In this document: one piece after another, positions 20,063-23,383 of the stretch | Position numbering within the stretch: position 1 is the stretch's first letter | Layout of the letters: every line of letters starts with the position of its first letter | Assembly: GCA_965224205.1 (NCBI GenBank) | Contig: CBDCYN010000022.1 | Span: 1 to 23,383, forward strand | Direction of reading: 5' to 3' | Length of the DNA: 23,383 bases | DNA from: CBDCYN01 sp965224205 | GTDB lineage: Bacteria > Planctomycetota > Phycisphaerae > Phycisphaerales > Phycisphaeraceae | Notes under the pieces: generated by a model | Databases searched by the model: none | What the model was told of the DNA's origin: nothing | The model's input: the letters and a program-made list of their open reading frames with translations, nothing else | Made by a program: the position numbers and the translations under genes

Positions 20063-23000
20063 CTACACGTCGTCCTCCTCCCCGTCATGCTCAGCCTTCA
20101 TCTGGCTAAGCATCGAAGCAACCCTCCCTTCCTTTTTGGTTTTAGAAGGCGGCTCCGTAGCTGTAACCCGAATCTCGGGCACCACAGCCTCCTCCTCCCC
20201 TACCGCATCTTCTTCAAGAATAATCTTGCTGTCCCGCAATCGGTCCTCGGCTGAAATAAACCGCTCGGGGTTCATCGGAGGCTGCGTGCCCACCACGGTA
20301 TGCTCATTCGGCTCTGGCCACTGCTCTTTGTTTCTCCGGGCGTACACCTCTTCGGTGATGTGATACGAGGACACAAGCGGAATCGAGAAACCACTTAGCT
20401 GTGTGTAGCCTGACCCGCGAGACACCTGGACGATACTCTGAAACGTATCATCGCTCGTGCGGATAACGTCGTTTCGGGTGATGCGGGGCATCAGTTTTTC
20501 GCCCGCACTTTGAGAACTGGCAACTGATTCTCCGTCTTTCCAACTCCAACTTCTCGTGTGGTAGATGGTCTCCCCCGAAGCGGTCATGATGTCTTTCTGC
20601 TGGTCCAAATCCGTCGCACTGAAACACCATTTGAATCGGGTATTCGTCTGAACGGTAGCCCGCAGGTCCGTGTCGTTGGTTTTTAGGTCGGCTGAGGTCT
20701 GGTTGGCAAGAATCGCCCCCACCCCCATGCTCCTCGCCTGCTGAAGGATGAGCTTAAAGCCCTCAGACGCTATCCGCTGGAACTCGTCAATCACAAGGTA
20801 GGTCTGCTTCGCTTCTCCATGCTCGCGGACCTGCTGGTAGGCACTGGTAATTAGAGCATAAAGGGCGAGCTTTCCAATCTCTCGCACGGTCGCGGTCTCA
20901 CCCGCAGCGGGGAGCCAGAAATACGCTACCTGCCCCTCTGCAATCACATCGGGCATGTATATCCCGTTTCGCTGCACATCATCTACCGCCTCTTCGCCGT
21001 CCTCAGCGTTTAACTGCCGAAAGGTCGCAAGCGACTCGATAACTGAGAGAAGCTCGAAAACGTCCTGTGCTTCTTTATCGTCCTGGAAATTCTCAGGCTG
21101 AGAAGCAATCTCATAAAGCTCTTCAAAGCTCTCAACCTGCGGGTGTGTGCGAAGCGTTGAAGAAAGCCACCTGCGGGCGACCCGGCTAAAGTAGCTCCGC
21201 CCATACCCTTCGCCGTGATTTAGGTTCAACGCCTCAAGCATGGTCTCACAGACCTGGTTCACGCTTACATGCTCGCGGCCCTCGTGCTGAGAGAAGGGAT
21301 TGAAGATATAGCTTGAGCGACCCAGTTCGTTGGTGAACCACTTAAACGTGCGGCCAGCGTTTTGGGATTCTTCCCGTGCTGCTTGAAACAGGGCGTTATC
21401 GCCCTTTAAGTCGATGATGACCATGCCGTGGTCGGTGCGGCGTATAAGCTGACTTATAAGCGGTGTGATACCGAGAGCGGTTTTACCGCTCCCCGAATCA
21501 CCCACGAAGTATGAGTGCTCACGGAGAATGGCGGGGTCAAGAAGAACTGGGTAATCCTCGTCGCGATGCACGCCTAGCCAGAGGTGCTCGCGTTCCTTTT
21601 GCTGTTCAGCTTCTTCGAGACGGGCTACGTATTGAGTCCACGGCGTGTCATCGCCCCTCTCCTTTGCTTCGTAGGCATCCTCAGCCTCAACCGCGTCGTA
21701 AAGGCGGGCAAGCGTGGGGCCGGCAACTACAAGAAGCGTGCAGCCGATGGCAAAGAGCGGAAGGAGCAAAGAGCCAAGTGCGGCGAAGATAAAAGCCCAG
21801 ATGAATCGCTGGTAACCGGCCTTAGCTCCCATTGCCGCAAGAACCATCCAGTTCTCAGGCTCGGCTGCGGCAAAGCTTGCCGCATTAACTTCATTCTCCC
21901 AGCGGACGAGCTGACGTTCTTTCCATGCTTCATATTCTCGATGAAGCTCAAATCGAGCTTCTTCTCTCCTAAGCCACTCATCTCTATCTCGTTCCCAAAG
22001 CTCACCGCCGTAGGAATCGTCCACAGTAGCGTCTTCCTCTGAATCCATCCCGGGAGCATTGCTTAGAAGGTTAATCCCTAACTCATGGGCATATTCAACC
22101 TTCGAATCCCATGAATAGGAGTGTTGTTCTTTCATCGGAGCAAAGAGCTTGTCCCAAACCCCGCCGGTTTCAAACTGAAAGACAAATGGCATATATGCCA
22201 CAGTCGGAAGCAGTGAGATAGCAAGGAGAATGGTGACCGCCGAAGTCATTCTTACCCGCCGCCAGACCCCACCGTGTGGACTCCTCCATAGCCCAGGGGC
22301 GTCTGGCGTATACCAGCCATACGTAAACCAACTCACTATCGCCCTACCCGTTACTCGAAGAACAGTCCTGAGCGGGCACCGAAACGATACAAGCAAGACT
22401 CCTGCGAGTATCGCCGGGACGACGATGATGATGCAGGCAGTGGGTAACCAAATCGGGAGGAGTCCAAGGAGAAATACCGCTGGGAACAAAAACCCCGGCT
22501 TGTAGGAATGAAGGTTGCTTAGGTCCTTACGCCGCCTCTTACCCACCTCTTCGTCTTCACCGTCCTCACCTTCATACGACGAGGCGAGTATCGTGTTAAG
22601 GCGGCTTGCCCACCATCTGCTTCGTAGTTCTCGGGTCCTGCGAGAGAGTCGGGGATTAGCGAGCAACCACCGGGCGTAATGATTGGCCATCGCGTCGGCG
22701 AGTAGTGCGACAAGACCACACGCGATTACGAGTGCGATGACTCTTAGCACCCAGATATTGGTTGCGTGGTAGAACACTGCTAGGACGAGCGGTGTGATTG
22801 GACCAGCGATGAGAATGAAGACCGCCTTCCGAAGCTCGCGGGTAAAAAAGAAGTAAACGACGGCAGCAATAAACCCAATAGATGCTCCGGTGGATACTGC
22901 CCACCCGGTGGCAAGCATCGGCCCCAAGAGCCGCACGATAGCGGTTAGAACAAACGCCCCTAGCGTGATGAAAAAGATGGTGGCCTCGGTATCGAACGTC

Positions 23001-23125
23001 TTCTGAGAATCGCTCGCCGGGTCCGTGCGGTAATCAAGAGAGAGGTCTCGGTAATCCTTTGGCAGGCGGGCATAGTTGATGGGATTGTGGACGCCTTTTA
23101 CGGTGTTTAGAGAATCCTGCATCAT
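20063..23125 (-). CDS. VirD4/TraG-like conjugative coupling ATPase (1020 aa)
   Basis: Type IV coupling proteins are membrane-anchored hexameric ATPases that hand DNA and relaxase to the conjugation channel. The N-terminal half carries about eight hydrophobic segments in pairs. The ATPase half starts near residue 520 (YPVLLDPAILREHSYFVGDSG): Walker A GDSGSGKT at about 542, MVIIDLKGD soon after, Walker B YLVIDEFQ at about 778, then ANQTSADL, the T4CP/FtsK-like sensor region. It is longer than typical VirD4 (about 650) because of the extended membrane and linker region. The start at 23125 overlaps the previous stop (ATGATG with TGA), indicating coupling; an upstream in-frame ATG at 23185 lies within the previous gene and is less likely. 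Relaxase and pilus genes must lie outside the window. Confidence 0.88.
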   Translation of the reverse strand: MMQDSLNTVKGVHNPINYARLPKDYRDLSLDYRTDPASDSQKTFDTEATIFFITLGAFVLTAIVRLLGPMLATGWAVSTGASIGFIAAVVYFFFTRELRKAVFILIAGPITPLVLAVFYHATNIWVLRVIALVIACGLVALLADAMANHYARWLLANPRLSRRTRELRSRWWASRLNTILASSYEGEDGEDEEVGKRRRKDLSNLHSYKPGFLFPAVFLLGLLPIWLPTACIIIVVPAILAGVLLVSFRCPLRTVLRVTGRAIVSWFTYGWYTPDAPGLWRSPHGGVWRRVRMTSAVTILLAISLLPTVAYMPFVFQFETGGVWDKLFAPMKEQHSYSWDSKVEYAHELGINLLSNAPGMDSEEDATVDDSYGGELWERDRDEWLRREEARFELHREYEAWKERQLVRWENEVNAASFAAAEPENWMVLAAMGAKAGYQRFIWAFIFAALGSLLLPLFAIGCTLLVVAGPTLARLYDAVEAEDAYEAKERGDDTPWTQYVARLEEAEQQKEREHLWLGVHRDEDYPVLLDPAILREHSYFVGDSGSGKTALGITPLISQLIRRTDHGMVIIDLKGDNALFQAAREESQNAGRTFKWFTNELGRSSYIFNPFSQHEGREHVSVNQVCETMLEALNLNHGEGYGRSYFSRVARRWLSSTLRTHPQVESFEELYEIASQPENFQDDKEAQDVFELLSVIESLATFRQLNAEDGEEAVDDVQRNGIYMPDVIAEGQVAYFWLPAAGETATVREIGKLALYALITSAYQQVREHGEAKQTYLVIDEFQRIASEGFKLILQQARSMGVGAILANQTSADLKTNDTDLRATVQTNTRFKWCFSATDLDQQKDIMTASGETIYHTRSWSWKDGESVASSQSAGEKLMPRITRNDVIRTSDDTFQSIVQVSRGSGYTQLSGFSIPLVSSYHITEEVYARRNKEQWPEPNEHTVVGTQPPMNPERFISAEDRLRDSKIILEEDAVGEEEAVVPEIRVTATEPPSKTKKEGRVASMLSQMKAEHDGEEDDV

Positions 23126-23383
23126 GGCGGGGTGTGCCCTTCTAAGATGTGGTTTAGCTCCGGAACAACACCCACGTGGACCCAAACCCCTAACGGACGG
23201 CTAAGCAGTGCCTCGTGAATCGCTTTTCGTTTTTCGTCCTCAGAGGTGACTACCGCGAAGGCGAACCCGTCTTCGTCGTAAAGCTCAACAAAGGGTGGGA
23301 TGTCCATCTTCTTGCGGACCATCGCACGAAGCTTACGGACGAGTCGCTGATAGTCACCGCCTAGGTCCACGACGATTCGCGTT
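23122..23383 (-). CDS. Unrecognised protein, 5' end outside the window
   Basis: The frame is open to the window edge, so the gene is partial; an internal GTG at 23370 exists, but nothing marks it as the start. The visible 86 residues (LVRKLRAMVRKKMDIPPF, then FAFAVVTSEDEKRKAIHEALLSR, then PLGVWVHVGVVPEL) alternate helix and strand like a small alpha/beta fold. The stop overlaps the start of the coupling-protein gene, so it belongs to the same conjugation operon. Function unknown. Confidence 0.65.
   Translation of the reverse strand, partial: TRIVVDLGGDYQRLVRKLRAMVRKKMDIPPFVELYDEDGFAFAVVTSEDEKRKAIHEALLSRPLGVWVHVGVVPELNHILEGHTPP

Noticed and set aside
19938..20363. Plus-strand 141-codon frame
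   Set aside because: Antisense to the end of the coupling-protein gene, with serine-rich low-complexity composition typical of shadow frames.
1..23383. CRISPR array, tRNA or rRNA genes
   Set aside because: No regularly spaced repeats with unique spacers and no tRNA or rRNA cores were found.

Overview
The window looks like an accessory replicon or integrated conjugative element from a member of the Planctomycetota. The phylum is inferred from two PEP-CTERM proteins, a ComB homologue and several small orphan proteins of planctomycete type; no rRNA or housekeeping marker is present to confirm it. The gene content (ParA-type partition pair, replication-initiator-like protein, toxin-antitoxin pair, tyrosine recombinase, VirD4/TraG-like coupling ATPase) is that of a plasmid.

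Region 1 (1-2400) holds small orphan genes on the minus strand (95 and 77 aa), each with a decayed frameshifted relative on the plus strand, and a 63-aa zinc-ribbon gene whose ribosome binding site lies in one arm of a 12-bp inverted repeat. Region 2 (2404-6313) is the replication and partition core: parA and its small partner read leftward; about 420 bp packed with ATGCAT motifs and hairpins forms the probable origin or centromere; the initiator gene reads rightward. Its leader carries what reads as an antisense-RNA copy-control switch: a minus-strand promoter, a short RNA with a terminator, and two mutually exclusive pairings, one of which covers the initiator's ribosome binding site.

Region 3 (6314-9334) is the most unusual part. 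About 1.55 kb without a credible ORF is filled with perfect hairpins, several capped by GNRA tetraloops, three-way junctions and a pseudoknot. GNRA loops and G.U pairs place the RNA on the plus strand. It ends directly before the ribosome binding site of a two-gene operon of unrecognised proteins (258 and 203 aa). I could not match it to any large RNA class I know and consider it the best candidate for an undescribed system.

Region 4 (9347-12347) has a HigBA-like toxin-antitoxin pair with a near-consensus promoter and an operon of a 51-aa basic repeat peptide, an ECF-like sigma factor and a GIY-YIG-like protein. Region 5 (12489-15853) is a recombination hot spot: an intact tyrosine recombinase with a small partner gene, a decayed second recombinase cut by an IS3-family element and by a 301-bp MITE-like element, and a short motif repeated at both ends of the block. 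Region 6 (15882-19739) is cargo: two PEP-CTERM proteins (one with a palindromic element inserted in frame before its signal peptide), a cupin protein, a four-TM membrane protein and ComB. Region 7 (20063-23383) is the conjugation coupling ATPase with an overlapping upstream gene that runs off the window.
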